Below are positions 54,969 through 64,000 of a stretch of DNA of 64,000 nt, piece after piece. The notes beneath the pieces are model-generated. The model was not told the DNA's origin and ran no database searches. It worked only from the letters and a program-made list of their open reading frames with translations. This stretch comes from an uncultured Flavobacteriaceae bacterium (GTDB lineage: Bacteria > Bacteroidota > Bacteroidia > Flavobacteriales > Flavobacteriaceae): positions 806,001-870,000 of the forward strand of contig CAJYAG010000001.1 in NCBI GenBank assembly GCA_913065125.1, written 5' to 3'. Made by a program: the position numbers and the translations under genes. Numbering within the stretch: position 1 is the first letter of the stretch; each line of letters opens with the position of its first letter.

Positions 54969-55787
54969 TTATGTTGTTCTTAATCTTCTTTTTCTAAGAT
55001 AGAAAAATAGAAGGAACAAAATAATAATAAAAGGCCAAATATGTATCAAATACAAGAAGAAATCTTTTATATTTTCGAATCCTGTTTTAAATGCTTTGGA
55101 AATTTGACCAATAAAACTAGTTTCGCTTGCAGAGATTTGCTTGTAAAAGGTGATGCTTAATGTTGAAAAAGAAACTTGATTTTGTAAATATTTTAAACGT
55201 CCTTCTGTAGCTTCAATATCGGCTCTTAATTTACCTAATTCTCTTTCTACATCTAAAATTTCTCTAACAGTTTTTGCCTTTTTAAGAATTTCTAAATACT
55301 TAACTTCTAAGGTTTTTTTCGTTTTTAATCTTGCTTCAACATCTAAGAACTGTTCTGTTACATCAGAAATTCTGATGTTTTTTGAATCAAACTTTTCTAC
55401 TCCTTTTGCAATTTCATTTAAAATTACATCAAATTTTTCAGCCGGAATTCGAGTAGAAATTGTAGTGCTAATTCTATCGTCAGATTTGTACTCGTTATCA
55501 CTTGCAATATAACCGTTGTATTGATCTACCAAATCAACAATGGTTTTTCTTGTTTTGTCTAAGTCTTTTGCTTCAAAAGTAACATTCCCGGTTTTAATGA
55601 GTTTTCTTTGAGAGTTTGATTCGTTTTGATTTGATTTAGTTTGTTTTAATTTTTGGTCTGCTACAACTGACTTTCTTGAAACTGCCGCATCGAATTGCAT
55701 CATTTCGTGTTCTGCTGCTCTATCTTGATTAGAATCACAAGAAACTGCAATTAATAAGACCCCTAAAAAAAGCATTATTTTTTTCAT
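54969..55787 (-). CDS. DUF4349 lipoprotein
   Basis: A 272-residue protein with a lipobox (LFLGVLLIAVSC, Cys 17), a DUF4349 body (RKLIKTGNVTFEAKDLDKTR, STRIPAEKFDVILNEIA, ISDVTEQFLDVEARLKTKK), a coiled coil (about 160-200) and a C-terminal transmembrane helix (FIIILFLLFFYLRKRR). Function is unknown; the architecture suggests an envelope-spanning or membrane-associated protein. It lies between menA and the MBL gene. Confidence 0.9.
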   Translation of the reverse strand: MKKIMLFLGVLLIAVSCDSNQDRAAEHEMMQFDAAVSRKSVVADQKLKQTKSNQNESNSQRKLIKTGNVTFEAKDLDKTRKTIVDLVDQYNGYIASDNEYKSDDRISTTISTRIPAEKFDVILNEIAKGVEKFDSKNIRISDVTEQFLDVEARLKTKKTLEVKYLEILKKAKTVREILDVERELGKLRADIEATEGRLKYLQNQVSFSTLSITFYKQISASETSFIGQISKAFKTGFENIKDFFLYLIHIWPFIIILFLLFFYLRKRRLRTT

Positions 55788-55804
55788 GCTGATATTAATT
55801 TAAG

Positions 55805-56755
55805 TTATAAAACCTGACCTAATCCAAAAAGAATGCCAAACAGAAAAGTGCTTAGCGCTACTTTTTTTAATTCGCCATCTAAACCTGCTTCGTTGGTGTT
55901 TTTCATCACAAAAAGTAGATGTTTTAGCAATGGAAAATATGCAACCAAAAACAAAAACTGTATCGGATTTTTATATTGAATCACAACATATAAAAATGCA
56001 ACTAAGAACGAAGTAATAATTAAAACAGAGTGATACACCTTTGCAGATTCCGCTCCAATTTTAACAACCAATGTGTTTTTATGAGCTTTTTTATCGTTTT
56101 CTCTATCGCGCATATTGTTTAAATTCAACACCGCTGTACTTAAAAATCCGACTGAAAATGCTGGAAGAAAAATCGTAAAATTTAGTTCCTTGGTAAACAA
56201 AAAGTAAGAACCTACAACGCTTAACAATCCAAAAAAAACAAAAACAAAAACATCTCCAAATCCGCTATAACCATAAGCCGATTTACCAACTGTGTATTTT
56301 ATGGCTGCTGCAATGGATGCAATTCCTAATAAGAAAAATAAAATAGAATATCCAAAATCATCTTTTCCGAAGGCAACATAAATCAAAGTCAATGCAACAA
56401 TTAAAGTAACAATTGTTGTAAGTATCATTGCTGATTTCATTTGTTTTGGAGAAATTGCTCCAGAAGCTACCAATCGTTTTTCACCTGTTCTGTTATCGTC
56501 AGTTCCTTTGATTCCATCTCCATAATCATTGGCAAAGTTTGATAATACTTGAAATCCGATTGTGGTTAAAATCGCTAGCCAAAAAATGGATGATGTATAT
56601 ATTGGAGCTGCACCTACTGAAATTGTGGTATTAAAAAGACTTTCTGAAATTCTAAATGTACTATCATTATTTCCTAAAAAACTTCCAACAATAATTCCAG
56701 AAATAGATAGTGGCAACGTTCTTAATCTTGCGGCTTGAATATATTTTTTAATCAA
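55805..56755 (-). CDS. menA: 1,4-Dihydroxy-2-naphthoate polyprenyltransferase MenA
   Basis: A 316-residue UbiA-family membrane enzyme with eight to nine helices. The first Asp-rich motif is NFANDYGDGIKGTDDNRTGEKR, and the second is LNLNNMRDRENDKKAHKNT, both typical for MenA. It attaches the isoprenoid chain to 1,4-dihydroxy-2-naphthoate in the membrane. With menC and menE in the same run it supports menaquinone as the quinone of this organism. Confidence 0.95.
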   Translation of the reverse strand: MIKKYIQAARLRTLPLSISGIIVGSFLGNNDSTFRISESLFNTTISVGAAPIYTSSIFWLAILTTIGFQVLSNFANDYGDGIKGTDDNRTGEKRLVASGAISPKQMKSAMILTTIVTLIVALTLIYVAFGKDDFGYSILFFLLGIASIAAAIKYTVGKSAYGYSGFGDVFVFVFFGLLSVVGSYFLFTKELNFTIFLPAFSVGFLSTAVLNLNNMRDRENDKKAHKNTLVVKIGAESAKVYHSVLIITSFLVAFLYVVIQYKNPIQFLFLVAYFPLLKHLLFVMKNTNEAGLDGELKKVALSTFLFGILFGLGQVL

Positions 56756-56760
56756 AAGAA

Positions 56761-57150
56761 TTATTTAGATTTTAACGCTTCTCTTATCTCAACTTTTTCA
56801 CCATTTTTAACAGCTTGAATAAAAGCTCCAGGATAGATATTCCTTAAGTTTCTTCTCAAACTCCTAGCTTCATTATAGGTTTCAAAAGCACCTAACCTGT
56901 ATTTAAACAATCCGTTTTCATTTGAAACTACAACATTCTCAATTGCTGCAAATTTTTGATTTTCTTTTGAAAAAGCACCAATCTGCACACTAAAAATCAA
57001 TGATGGCTCTTTAACCTCTTCATCTACAGTTTTTACAGGAGTTTCAACTTTTTTAACAGGAAGAACAACTTCTTTTCCCTTTGGAGTTTTATCTCCACAA
57101 GAAATGAATACTAAAAATAAGCTTACTAAAACTACTTGTATTGTCTTCAT
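56761..57150 (-). CDS. SPOR-domain lipoprotein
   Basis: A 129-residue lipoprotein. The ATG at 57150 (the second Met of MNNMKTIQ) gives a standard lipobox (VSLFLVFISC). The mature protein has a Lys/Val-rich linker and a C-terminal SPOR-like domain (FSVQIGAFSKENQKF, FKYRLGAFETYNEARSLRRNL). SPOR domains bind denuded peptidoglycan at division sites, and a similar domain occurs in the AmiC protein of the same region. It lies between an Fe-S gene and menA. Confidence 0.87.
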   Translation of the reverse strand: MKTIQVVLVSLFLVFISCGDKTPKGKEVVLPVKKVETPVKTVDEEVKEPSLIFSVQIGAFSKENQKFAAIENVVVSNENGLFKYRLGAFETYNEARSLRRNLRNIYPGAFIQAVKNGEKVEIREALKSK

Positions 57151-57161
57151 ATTATTCAATT

Positions 57162-57941
57162 TTATAATTGATTTGCTTGTGCAATAAGCTCTGCGATATC
57201 TAACACAGCAACTTCTGCTTCTTTTTCTTTAAATTTTACGCCGTCTGTCATCATTGTGTTACAATAAGGACAACCCGTTGCAATAATTTCTGGCTGTGTT
57301 TTTAACGCATCTTCTGTTCTTAACACGTTAATGTCTTTATCACCTTTTTCTGGTTCTTTAAACATTTGCGCTCCACCAGCTCCACAACATAATGCGGTGG
57401 ACTTATTGCGTTTCATTTCTGTTAAATTGACACCTAAACGTTTGATTAAATCTCTCGGAGACTCATATTCATCATTCGCTCTACCCAAATAACAAGGATC
57501 GTGAAAAGTAACTTTTTTATCTTTTAAAACCGAATTGTTAATTTCTAACCTTCCGTCTGCGATTAACTTTTTGATGTATTGTGTATGATGAAAAACTTCA
57601 TATTTTCCTCCTAAACTCGGATATTCATTTTTCAGCGTATTAAACGAATGAGGATCACAAGTAACAATGGTTTTTACTTCATAAGCATTTAGCACTTCTA
57701 TGTTTGTAACAGCTTGCATTTGAAATAAAAATTCATTTCCTGCTCTTTTTGCTGCGTCTCCAGTAGAACTTTCTTCAGTTCCTAGAACAGCAAAATCCAC
57801 CTTTGCTTGATGTAAAATTTTCACAAAAGCACGTGTTATTTTTTTTGCCCTATCGTCAAAACTTCCAGCTGCTCCAACCCAAAACAACACTTCTGGTTGT
57901 TTTCCTTGAGCCATCATATCTGCCATTGTTGGTACTATCAT
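57162..57941 (-). CDS. CCG-domain (Fe-S) oxidoreductase subunit (GlpC/HdrB-like)
   Basis: A 259-residue protein with CCG motifs in HDPCYLGRANDEYESPR, ALCCGAGGAQMF and the final CPYCNTMMTDGV. These domains hold a non-cubane [4Fe-4S] cluster and pass electrons between quinones, NADH dehydrogenase-like modules or heterodisulfide-type partners. The gene directly follows a 4Fe-4S dicluster ferredoxin with transmembrane helices, so the two probably form one respiratory complex. Substrate unknown. Confidence 0.88.
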   Translation of the reverse strand: MIVPTMADMMAQGKQPEVLFWVGAAGSFDDRAKKITRAFVKILHQAKVDFAVLGTEESSTGDAAKRAGNEFLFQMQAVTNIEVLNAYEVKTIVTCDPHSFNTLKNEYPSLGGKYEVFHHTQYIKKLIADGRLEINNSVLKDKKVTFHDPCYLGRANDEYESPRDLIKRLGVNLTEMKRNKSTALCCGAGGAQMFKEPEKGDKDINVLRTEDALKTQPEIIATGCPYCNTMMTDGVKFKEKEAEVAVLDIAELIAQANQL

Positions 57942-57950
57942 AAATTACAA

Positions 57951-58006
57951 ATTTTGAATTATGAATTATGAATTAATACAATTCGTAATTGATAATTGTT
58001 AATTAA
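57951..58006. repeat. AATTATGAATT-type repeat between the two Fe-S genes
   Basis: Direct repeats of GAATTAT (gaattatgaattatgaatta) are followed by CAATTCGTAATTGATAATTG. The two halves resemble the AATTAACAATTATCAATTACGAATT repeats common in flavobacterial spacers. It sits between two Fe-S oxidoreductase genes that would otherwise be nearly adjacent. Confidence 0.6.
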
Positions 58007-58016
58007 AAAATTGTTT

Positions 58017-59333
58017 TTACTCTTCGTCTTTCCAGTTCAATCGATCCATTTGATTGTATTGCCAAGGTGCTCCGTTATTTTCGATGTTGGTCATCATCAT
58101 ATTTAATTCTTGCGGCGCAGCACTTTCTTCCATTACCAAATATCTACGCATATCAATAATGATTGATAATGGGTCAATATTTACAGGACATTCTTCAACA
58201 CAAGCATTACAGCTTGTACACGCCCACAATTCTTCTGGAGAAATGTAATCGTTTAACAATTGTTTTCCATCGTCTTTAAAAACCCCTCCATTGGCATCAA
58301 TATTTGCGCCAACTTCCTCCATTCGATCACGCGTATCCATCATGATTTTTCTTGGTGACAATTCTTTTCCTGTAAGATTTGCCGGACAAGCAGAAGTACA
58401 ACGACCACATTCTGTACAGGTATATGCATTCATCAATTGCACCCAATTTAAATCGGTTACATCAGATGCTCCAAATTTTTCAGGGACTTCATCTTCTGCT
58501 CCTTCTACAGGCGCAGCGTAAGGATCTGCACTTGGATCCATCATTAATTGTACTTCTTTGGTTACTGCTTCTACATTGTCTAATTGCCCTTTTGGTTGCA
58601 ATTTTGCGTAAAATGTATTCGGAAACGCTAATAAAATATGCAAATGTTTAGAATAGTATAAGTAATTTAAGAATGCTAAAATTCCTACAATATGAATCCA
58701 CCAAGCTGTTTGTTCTATTAAGTGTAAAGTTTCTTGTGAAAATCCGTTTAAGATTGGATATACAAATTGGCTAATTGGATTCCCTATTCCCGCTTCTTGA
58801 AAAGCGACATCCGAAGCGTTCATCACAATAAATAAAGTCATTAAAATCATTTCAAAATACAAAATGATATTTCCATCATTCTTTGGCCAACCAGTCATTT
58901 CTTTGTTCCAAAAACGCTTAATTCTGATCACATTTCTACGAATCCAAAAAACAACAACTGCAACAAATACAATGGCTGCTAATATTTCAAAAGTTCCGAT
59001 TAAAAACCCATAAAAAGCATCACCTAAAAGTGGTTGAAAAACTCTATGTGTTCCGAACAATCCATCAATAATAATTTCTAAGACCTCAATATTGATGATG
59101 ATAAACCCAAGGTATACCGCAACGTGTAAAATTCCAGACACCGGACGACGAACCATTTTATATTGTCCTAATGCAATTTTTGCCATGTTTCTCCATCGCG
59201 CAGCTTTATTGTCTGATCTATCTACATCTTTCCCTAAGTTGATATTGCGAATAAGTTTACGGATATTCTTTACAAAAAAACCGATTCCGGCAATTAGTAT
59301 CAGTGCAAAAATGATGTTTGGTAAGTATTGCAT
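58017..59333 (-). CDS. Membrane-bound 4Fe-4S dicluster oxidoreductase subunit (HdrD/GlpC-like)
   Basis: A 438-residue protein. The N-terminal half has several transmembrane helices (NIIFALILIAGIGFFVK, VAVYLGFIIINIEVLEIII and others), and the C-terminal half has two [4Fe-4S] cluster motifs: CTECGRCTSACPANLTG and CTSCNACVEECPVNIDPLS. This is the layout of a quinone-reactive electron carrier partnered with the CCG protein downstream. It lies 75 bases upstream of that gene, separated only by the repeat. Confidence 0.9.
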   Translation of the reverse strand: MQYLPNIIFALILIAGIGFFVKNIRKLIRNINLGKDVDRSDNKAARWRNMAKIALGQYKMVRRPVSGILHVAVYLGFIIINIEVLEIIIDGLFGTHRVFQPLLGDAFYGFLIGTFEILAAIVFVAVVVFWIRRNVIRIKRFWNKEMTGWPKNDGNIILYFEMILMTLFIVMNASDVAFQEAGIGNPISQFVYPILNGFSQETLHLIEQTAWWIHIVGILAFLNYLYYSKHLHILLAFPNTFYAKLQPKGQLDNVEAVTKEVQLMMDPSADPYAAPVEGAEDEVPEKFGASDVTDLNWVQLMNAYTCTECGRCTSACPANLTGKELSPRKIMMDTRDRMEEVGANIDANGGVFKDDGKQLLNDYISPEELWACTSCNACVEECPVNIDPLSIIIDMRRYLVMEESAAPQELNMMMTNIENNGAPWQYNQMDRLNWKDEE

Positions 59334-59406
59334 ATCTATTTATTTGTTGCTAATATTATTTTTGATGCTCTAATGAAACCTTCGCTTAAAATTAATTCAA
59401 GCAGTT

Positions 59407-60372
59407 TTAGTTACTGGTTTCGTTCTTTTTGTTCTTTTCTGGATCATAAGGAACTGCACGCTTACCGAATAAAGAAAAATGTACAAAACGCTTTGGATTC
59501 AATTTCATTTCTCTAATCAACTCTTCCAATTCTTTAGACATGTTGGTTAAGTTATTATACATCGCATCATCTTTCACTAATTTCCCCAAAGAGCCTTCTC
59601 CTTTTTGGATTCCGACCATCAACTGATTTATATAATCTAAAGATTCTTGTGCTTTTTTAATGGTTAAACCAATATTTGCATTTACCAAAGTGTCAGATAA
59701 CTTCATTAAATTCTCTGTAATAACTCTAGTGTTGTCAAAGGTATTTTTAATTCCCACTTTACTAGAATCTAACAATTGATTTACAGAACCTAATGTTTTT
59801 CTTACATCTGTAATAGTATGTTCTAATCCTAAAATACTGTTATTTAAACTTTTTCTTGCTTTAACATCTAAGGTTTGATTTAAACCCAATAATAAAGAAT
59901 CTGCACTTACAATAACACTTTCTACTTTTGCTTGAAGCGGATTTAATTTCTCTCCAACTGTTGAAAAAATATCAGACTCTACTTCTCCTTTTAAATAATC
60001 TCCATCAACCGCTGCATCGCCTTCATAAGATGGGATAATAGCTAAAGATTGACCACCCATTAAACTAGCACTATAAATTTTTGCAATAGATTTTTTTGAA
60101 AACTGAAAGTCGTTTTCAATTAGCATTTCTACTACTAGTTTTCCTTTTTTATCTGGACTCGAATTAAATTTTATATCAACAACACTACCAACTTGTAAAC
60201 CGTTAATAGTAACAGCACTAGATTTTTTTAGGCCTTGAATATTATTATATTCTACAAAGAAATGACGTTGATTTTTAGCAAAAATATTTTCTCCTTTCAA
60301 GAAGTTAAAACCCCAAATAAAAAGAGCAATAACAACAACTGCAACAAACCCCGTTTTTAGTTCTCTAGACAT
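59407..60372 (-). CDS. MlaD/MCE-family protein
   Basis: A 321-residue protein with an N-terminal transmembrane helix (TGFVAVVVIALFIWGFNFL) and an MCE domain (FFVEYNNIQGLKKSSAVTINGLQVGSVVDIKF, about 40-115), followed by a long helical region. MCE proteins form rings that move phospholipids between inner and outer membranes with ATP-driven partners. The MlaE and MlaF partners are not in the window. It is the next gene after amiC, with 55 bases between. Confidence 0.92.
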   Translation of the reverse strand: MSRELKTGFVAVVVIALFIWGFNFLKGENIFAKNQRHFFVEYNNIQGLKKSSAVTINGLQVGSVVDIKFNSSPDKKGKLVVEMLIENDFQFSKKSIAKIYSASLMGGQSLAIIPSYEGDAAVDGDYLKGEVESDIFSTVGEKLNPLQAKVESVIVSADSLLLGLNQTLDVKARKSLNNSILGLEHTITDVRKTLGSVNQLLDSSKVGIKNTFDNTRVITENLMKLSDTLVNANIGLTIKKAQESLDYINQLMVGIQKGEGSLGKLVKDDAMYNNLTNMSKELEELIREMKLNPKRFVHFSLFGKRAVPYDPEKNKKNETSN

Positions 60373-60427
60373 ACATTCTTATTTAAGTAACAATATTACT
60401 AATAATTTTTTGGAGATTATACGTAAA

Positions 60428-61555
60428 TCACCTTGTTTTTAACGCTTCTTTTACTGAAATTTTTTTACCATTCTTAAATGCAGCAATAAAGGCCGATGAA
60501 TATCCTTTCTTTTTTACTCGTTTTAACAATGTTTGTATATTTTTATAATCGGCAGTTTTACCATAATAATATTTGTAAAACTTTCCAACTTTTACACTTT
60601 CTACATTTTTTAATCCTTTAAAATTATAAGATTTTGTCGCAATTTTTTTTCTACTTGAAGCAATCTGAATTTTATACTCAATTGATGCTTTTTTTACTTC
60701 ATTTTTAGTTTCTACAACGGTTGGAGTTTCATCAACGATGGTAATATCAACATCAACTGTATTTAATTTTAATTGATTTACATAAGAAATAATAGAATTC
60801 GCAATGTTTTTTGCCATTGCTTGTTGACCACTTTTAGAATTTAAAAAACGCCCTTCTTTTTTATTGGTTAAAAACCCTAATTCTATTAACACACTTGGCA
60901 TAATGGTTTCTCGTAATACTTGAAAATTATCCATTTTAACATGCCTGTTATGACGTTTTAATTTTGCAACAAGATTGTTCTGAATAATGCTTGCCAATTG
61001 CAAACTTTGATCTAAATTTTCTTCTTGCAACAAAGACAAACCAATTACAGATTCAGGTGAATTGGGGTCGTAATTATAGTTTTGTTTATAATCTTTTTCT
61101 AAAAGGATTACGCTGTTTTCTCTTTTTGCAATTTCTAAATTTTGTCGATTTCCCCTAGCTCCTAAAACAAAAGTTCCGATTCCATAAGCGTTTGAAGTAT
61201 GAGAATCGCAATGAATAGATACAAATAAATCTGCTTTGATATCATTGGCAATGCTTCCTCGTTTCCACAACTCTACAAAAACATCGTTTTTACGTGTAAA
61301 AACAACTTTAATGTCTTTTTCTTTCCCGATGATTTTACCAACTTCTAATGCTACTTTTAGAGCTATGTTTTTTTCACGGTAACCGTTCCCTATATTCCCA
61401 GGATCATGTCCGCCATGACCAGCATCTAAAACAATTGTGTATGTTTTTTTCTGCGCAAAACTAAATTGTGTTGCACTTAAAAAAAACAAGCTGCAAATAA
61501 AAAGGGTAAAAAGCTTCGTTTTATGATTATATTTAGGGCGTTCTACTATTGACAT
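60428..61555 (-). CDS. N-acetylmuramoyl-L-alanine amidase AmiC (Amidase_3) with SPOR-like tail
   Basis: A 375-residue protein. Signal peptide TLFICSLFFLSATQFSFA (about 16-36); Amidase_3 domain with zinc ligands in IVLDAGHGGHDPGN, GYREKNIALKVA, LFVSIHCDSH and the catalytic Glu in LIELGFLTNKKEG; and a C-terminal SPOR-like tail (about 290-375, EYKIQIASSRKKIATKSYN). It cuts the amide bond between MurNAc and the peptide stem, for daughter-cell separation. The start is the ATG at 61555, just after a TTG. It is divergent from lptD, an outer-membrane gene, and first in the long leftward series. Confidence 0.93.
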   Translation of the reverse strand: MSIVERPKYNHKTKLFTLFICSLFFLSATQFSFAQKKTYTIVLDAGHGGHDPGNIGNGYREKNIALKVALEVGKIIGKEKDIKVVFTRKNDVFVELWKRGSIANDIKADLFVSIHCDSHTSNAYGIGTFVLGARGNRQNLEIAKRENSVILLEKDYKQNYNYDPNSPESVIGLSLLQEENLDQSLQLASIIQNNLVAKLKRHNRHVKMDNFQVLRETIMPSVLIELGFLTNKKEGRFLNSKSGQQAMAKNIANSIISYVNQLKLNTVDVDITIVDETPTVVETKNEVKKASIEYKIQIASSRKKIATKSYNFKGLKNVESVKVGKFYKYYYGKTADYKNIQTLLKRVKKKGYSSAFIAAFKNGKKISVKEALKTR

Positions 61556-61582
61556 CAATATTTTTACTTAATTTTGGCTTTT

Positions 61583-61624
61583 CAAATTTGGCACTTCAAC
61601 AATTGAAGTATATTTTTACATTTG
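61583..61624. promoter_or_regulatory. Divergent promoter region of amiC and lptD
   Basis: CAAATTTG (61583-61590) is its own reverse complement and one base off TAnnTTTG on both strands, so one box could serve both directions. On the plus strand TACATTTG (61617-61624) is an exact TAnnTTTG match, 24 bases before a TTG at 61648. Which box drives lptD depends on the true start. Confidence 0.4.
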
Positions 61625-64000
61625 TCACAAAAATAGCATTAAAAGCGTTGCAATCAAACATACCACACATACTTTTATTTAGCTTCCTTAGCCTTTTTTG
61701 CTTACAAACTGGTTTTGCTCAAGATGTAAAAACAAAAACCAAACCAATTCCACTTCTTAAAGATAAAAAATCTTCCTTAAAAAAGGACAGTCTTTTGCTA
61801 AAGAAAAAATTAGATACTATTAAAATTGATACGATTGCAAAGCCTAAAAGCTCCATAGCATCAAAAATAACACACAATGCTGTAGATTATATTTTACAAA
61901 ATGCGAAAACAAAGCAAATAGAATTATACAATCAAGCTCATGTAACTTATGAAGATATCGATTTAAAAGCTGGTTATATTTTAATCGATAATAAGAAAAA
62001 TACACTTTTTGCAAGAGGCATAAAAGACAGTTTAGGTTATACGCAAAGACCCGTTTTTAAACAAGGCTCTCAAGAGTCTGAACAAGATTCTATTTTATAT
62101 AATTTTAAAACCAAACGCACACTTATTTACAACATCAAAACCAATCAATCAGGAATGATTACCTATGGCGAAAAGATGAAAAAAGTAAATGATTCAACAC
62201 TCTTTTTAAGAAACATAAAATTTACAACTTCAGATAAAGTTAATCCAGATTATTATATCAAAACTAGAAAAGCAAAATTAGTTCCTGGTAAAAAAATTAT
62301 CGTCGGACTTAGTAATTTGGTTATTGCAGATGTTCCAACTCCTGTTGCTATTCCGTTTGCATATTTTCCAATGACCGATAAAAGAGCTTCTGGTTTTATC
62401 ATTCCAACTTGGGGAGAAGCAAGTAATCAAGGTTATTTTTTACAAAACGGTGGTTATTATTTAGCGTTAAATGATTATTTAGATATTTCTTTAATGGGTG
62501 ATGTTTATACCAATGGAAGTTGGGGTTTACGATCAGAATCTAGCTATGTTGTTCGCTATAAATACAATGGAAATTTTAGTTTTAGATACGAAAATCTAAT
62601 CAGAAGTGTTAAAGGTTTTGACGACTATAGTAAATCGGCAAATTTTAATGTACAATGGTCCCATAATCAAGATGCAAAATCAAATCCGAATGCTCGTTTT
62701 TCTGCGTCTGTAAATTTAGGGAGTAGTAAATATTTTAGAGAATCTTTAAACGAAGTAAATAGCTCTGATTTTTTAACAAATACGCTAAGTTCTTCCATTT
62801 CATATTATAAAAAATTCGTTGGCACACCTTTTAATTTAAATGCAACAGCAAGTCATTCTCAAAACACAAATACGCAAGAAATAAACATGACATTGCCTTC
62901 TTTACAAGTTAATATGGATAGAATTTATCCATTTGCCGGTAAAGGCGGAATTAAAAAAAATGCATTGCAAAAAGTAGGGTTGAATTACAGTATGAAAGGA
63001 GATTACAGAATTAACACTACAGATTCTCTCTTCTTTAAGCCAGAAATGTTTGAGACTGCAAAAGCTGGTGTGCAACATACAGCATCTGCAAATACCAATA
63101 TGAAAGTATTAAAATACTTCACCTTATCGCCAAGTGCAAATTTTAAAGAAGTTTGGAATTGGGATTATATCAACAGGTATTACGATGCTACATCTGGAAC
63201 AGCGATTAAAGATACTGTTCGTGGTTTTAAAAGTTTTAGAGAATATAGCGCTGGTGTTTCTTTAGGAACAACTATTTATGGTGATTTCTCACTCAAAAAA
63301 GGAGATATCAAATTACGTCACACTATTAGGCCATCAATAACTTACGGATACAGACCTGATTTTGCAGACAAATACAATCAACAAGTGCAGCAAAGTATTG
63401 ATCCTACAGATATTTTAACCTATTCACCTTTTGAAGAAGGAATTTATGGAAGGCCTGGAGCTGGGTTGTCAAACTCAGTCGGGATTAATATTAGTAATGT
63501 TTTAGAAGCAAAAATTGCATCAAAAGATTCTTTAGATACCGAAGACAAAAAAATAACATTATTGAATAATCTAAATTTTAACACAAGTTATAATATTGCT
63601 GCGGATAGTTTAAAATGGAGTCCAGTTTCCATGAATGCTGGAACTCGTTTTTTTAAAGATAAATTGTCTATTAATTTTGGAGCAACATTAGATCCTTATC
63701 AGATAGATGGAGGTGGAAATAGAATAAACAAAATAAATAGCAATATTTTTAGACTAACAAGTGCAAATATTACCGCAAACGTTTCCCTTTCTAGTAGAGA
63801 TTTTGAAAAAAAAGAAAAAACATCTTCTAATAATACAAATCAAAATCAGTTTGAAAATTCTTCTCCCAACGCAACCAACAACAAAAACAATAACGTAAAA
63901 GAAACCAAACTATATAACGCCACAATTCCTTGGAATATTAACATTGCATATGCTGTGAATTATTCTAATTACGGAATTATAAATAGCGGAATTAGCTCTA
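61603..64000 (+). CDS. lptD: LPS-assembly outer-membrane protein LptD (3' truncated by window edge)
   Basis: The frame is open from the TTG at 61603 through the window end with no stop (about 799 codons so far). A signal sequence is present (IPHILLFSFLSLFCLQTGFA). An OstA/LptD-like beta-jellyroll follows (KTKQIELYNQAHVTYEDIDLKAGY), then VIADVPTPVAIPFAYFPMTDKRASGF, and a barrel part with many short beta strands (SSYVVRYKYNGNFSFRYEN, FSASVNLGSSKYFRES). LptD inserts LPS in the outer leaflet. The start is uncertain: TTG at 61603 gives a longer N terminus, and TTG at 61648 is also possible. The family and the truncation are clear. Confidence 0.9.
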   Translation, partial: MKYIFTFVTKIALKALQSNIPHILLFSFLSLFCLQTGFAQDVKTKTKPIPLLKDKKSSLKKDSLLLKKKLDTIKIDTIAKPKSSIASKITHNAVDYILQNAKTKQIELYNQAHVTYEDIDLKAGYILIDNKKNTLFARGIKDSLGYTQRPVFKQGSQESEQDSILYNFKTKRTLIYNIKTNQSGMITYGEKMKKVNDSTLFLRNIKFTTSDKVNPDYYIKTRKAKLVPGKKIIVGLSNLVIADVPTPVAIPFAYFPMTDKRASGFIIPTWGEASNQGYFLQNGGYYLALNDYLDISLMGDVYTNGSWGLRSESSYVVRYKYNGNFSFRYENLIRSVKGFDDYSKSANFNVQWSHNQDAKSNPNARFSASVNLGSSKYFRESLNEVNSSDFLTNTLSSSISYYKKFVGTPFNLNATASHSQNTNTQEINMTLPSLQVNMDRIYPFAGKGGIKKNALQKVGLNYSMKGDYRINTTDSLFFKPEMFETAKAGVQHTASANTNMKVLKYFTLSPSANFKEVWNWDYINRYYDATSGTAIKDTVRGFKSFREYSAGVSLGTTIYGDFSLKKGDIKLRHTIRPSITYGYRPDFADKYNQQVQQSIDPTDILTYSPFEEGIYGRPGAGLSNSVGINISNVLEAKIASKDSLDTEDKKITLLNNLNFNTSYNIAADSLKWSPVSMNAGTRFFKDKLSINFGATLDPYQIDGGGNRINKINSNIFRLTSANITANVSLSSRDFEKKEKTSSNNTNQNQFENSSPNATNNKNNNVKETKLYNATIPWNINIAYAVNYSNYGIINSGISS

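Overview
The window is AT-rich chromosomal DNA from a member of the Flavobacteriaceae (Bacteroidota), most like marine genera such as Polaribacter or Tenacibaculum. This rests on type IX secretion C-terminal signals, flavobacterial TAnnTTTG promoter boxes, start codons with little Shine-Dalgarno sequence, a menaquinone gene set, an EttA gene next to a small glycine-rich membrane protein, and dispersed palindromic repeats of flavobacterial type. The species call is inference.

Layout. 1-9.7 kb is housekeeping: the 3' end of mltG, a DUF2279-like protein, an RsmI-family methyltransferase, a low-molecular-weight phosphatase, dnaA, a thioesterase, a YigZ protein, an EamA transporter, a HAD hydrolase, ribD, an acetyltransferase and prmC. 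9.7-19 kb is an accessory surface-protein island. It holds two large secreted proteins, one with a SUEL-type lectin domain and one with a C-type lectin domain. Their last ~487 residues, stop codons and terminators appear identical over about 1.5 kb. A small secreted protein lies just upstream of the second. 19-28.4 kb holds a FAD-dependent oxidoreductase, a VTT-like membrane protein, a DUF1456 protein, a TlpA-like lipoprotein, a hybrid histidine kinase, a NYN/LOTUS protein, trmD, a GT39-like enzyme and rplS. 28.4-29.1 kb has no convincing gene but several hairpins. 29-39.2 kb holds monomeric icd, murQ, a small membrane protein, an ATP-grasp protein, a protein with an unresolved or frameshifted start, a TonB-plug/MG2 surface protein and a basic secreted protein.

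39.2-50.3 kb holds ettA, a FadH-like reductase, and an operon of FMN reductase, YjdI ferredoxin, MarR regulator and two pirins. This operon has a palindrome over its promoter. Next come an acyl-CoA carboxylase beta subunit, a YebC protein and a membrane-bound LuxR-type regulator. 50.3-61.6 kb is a long leftward series: amiC, an MlaD-like protein, two Fe-S oxidoreductase subunits, a SPOR lipoprotein, menA, a DUF4349 lipoprotein, an MBL hydrolase, an SRPBCC protein, a VOC protein, menC, a CPBP protease and menE. The menA, menC and menE genes link this block to menaquinone synthesis. Diverging from amiC is the 5' part of lptD, cut by the window end.

Main points of interest: (i) the two lectin proteins with an identical tail and with each lectin domain nested inside a repeat unit; (ii) four different dispersed repeats inserted in frame into protein genes (DUF2279-like, RibD, PrmC, MenC); (iii) a hairpin-rich stretch with GNRA-type loops that could be a structured RNA; (iv) several genes whose start codon lies 5-6 bases after a TAnnTTTG box, suggesting leaderless mRNAs.
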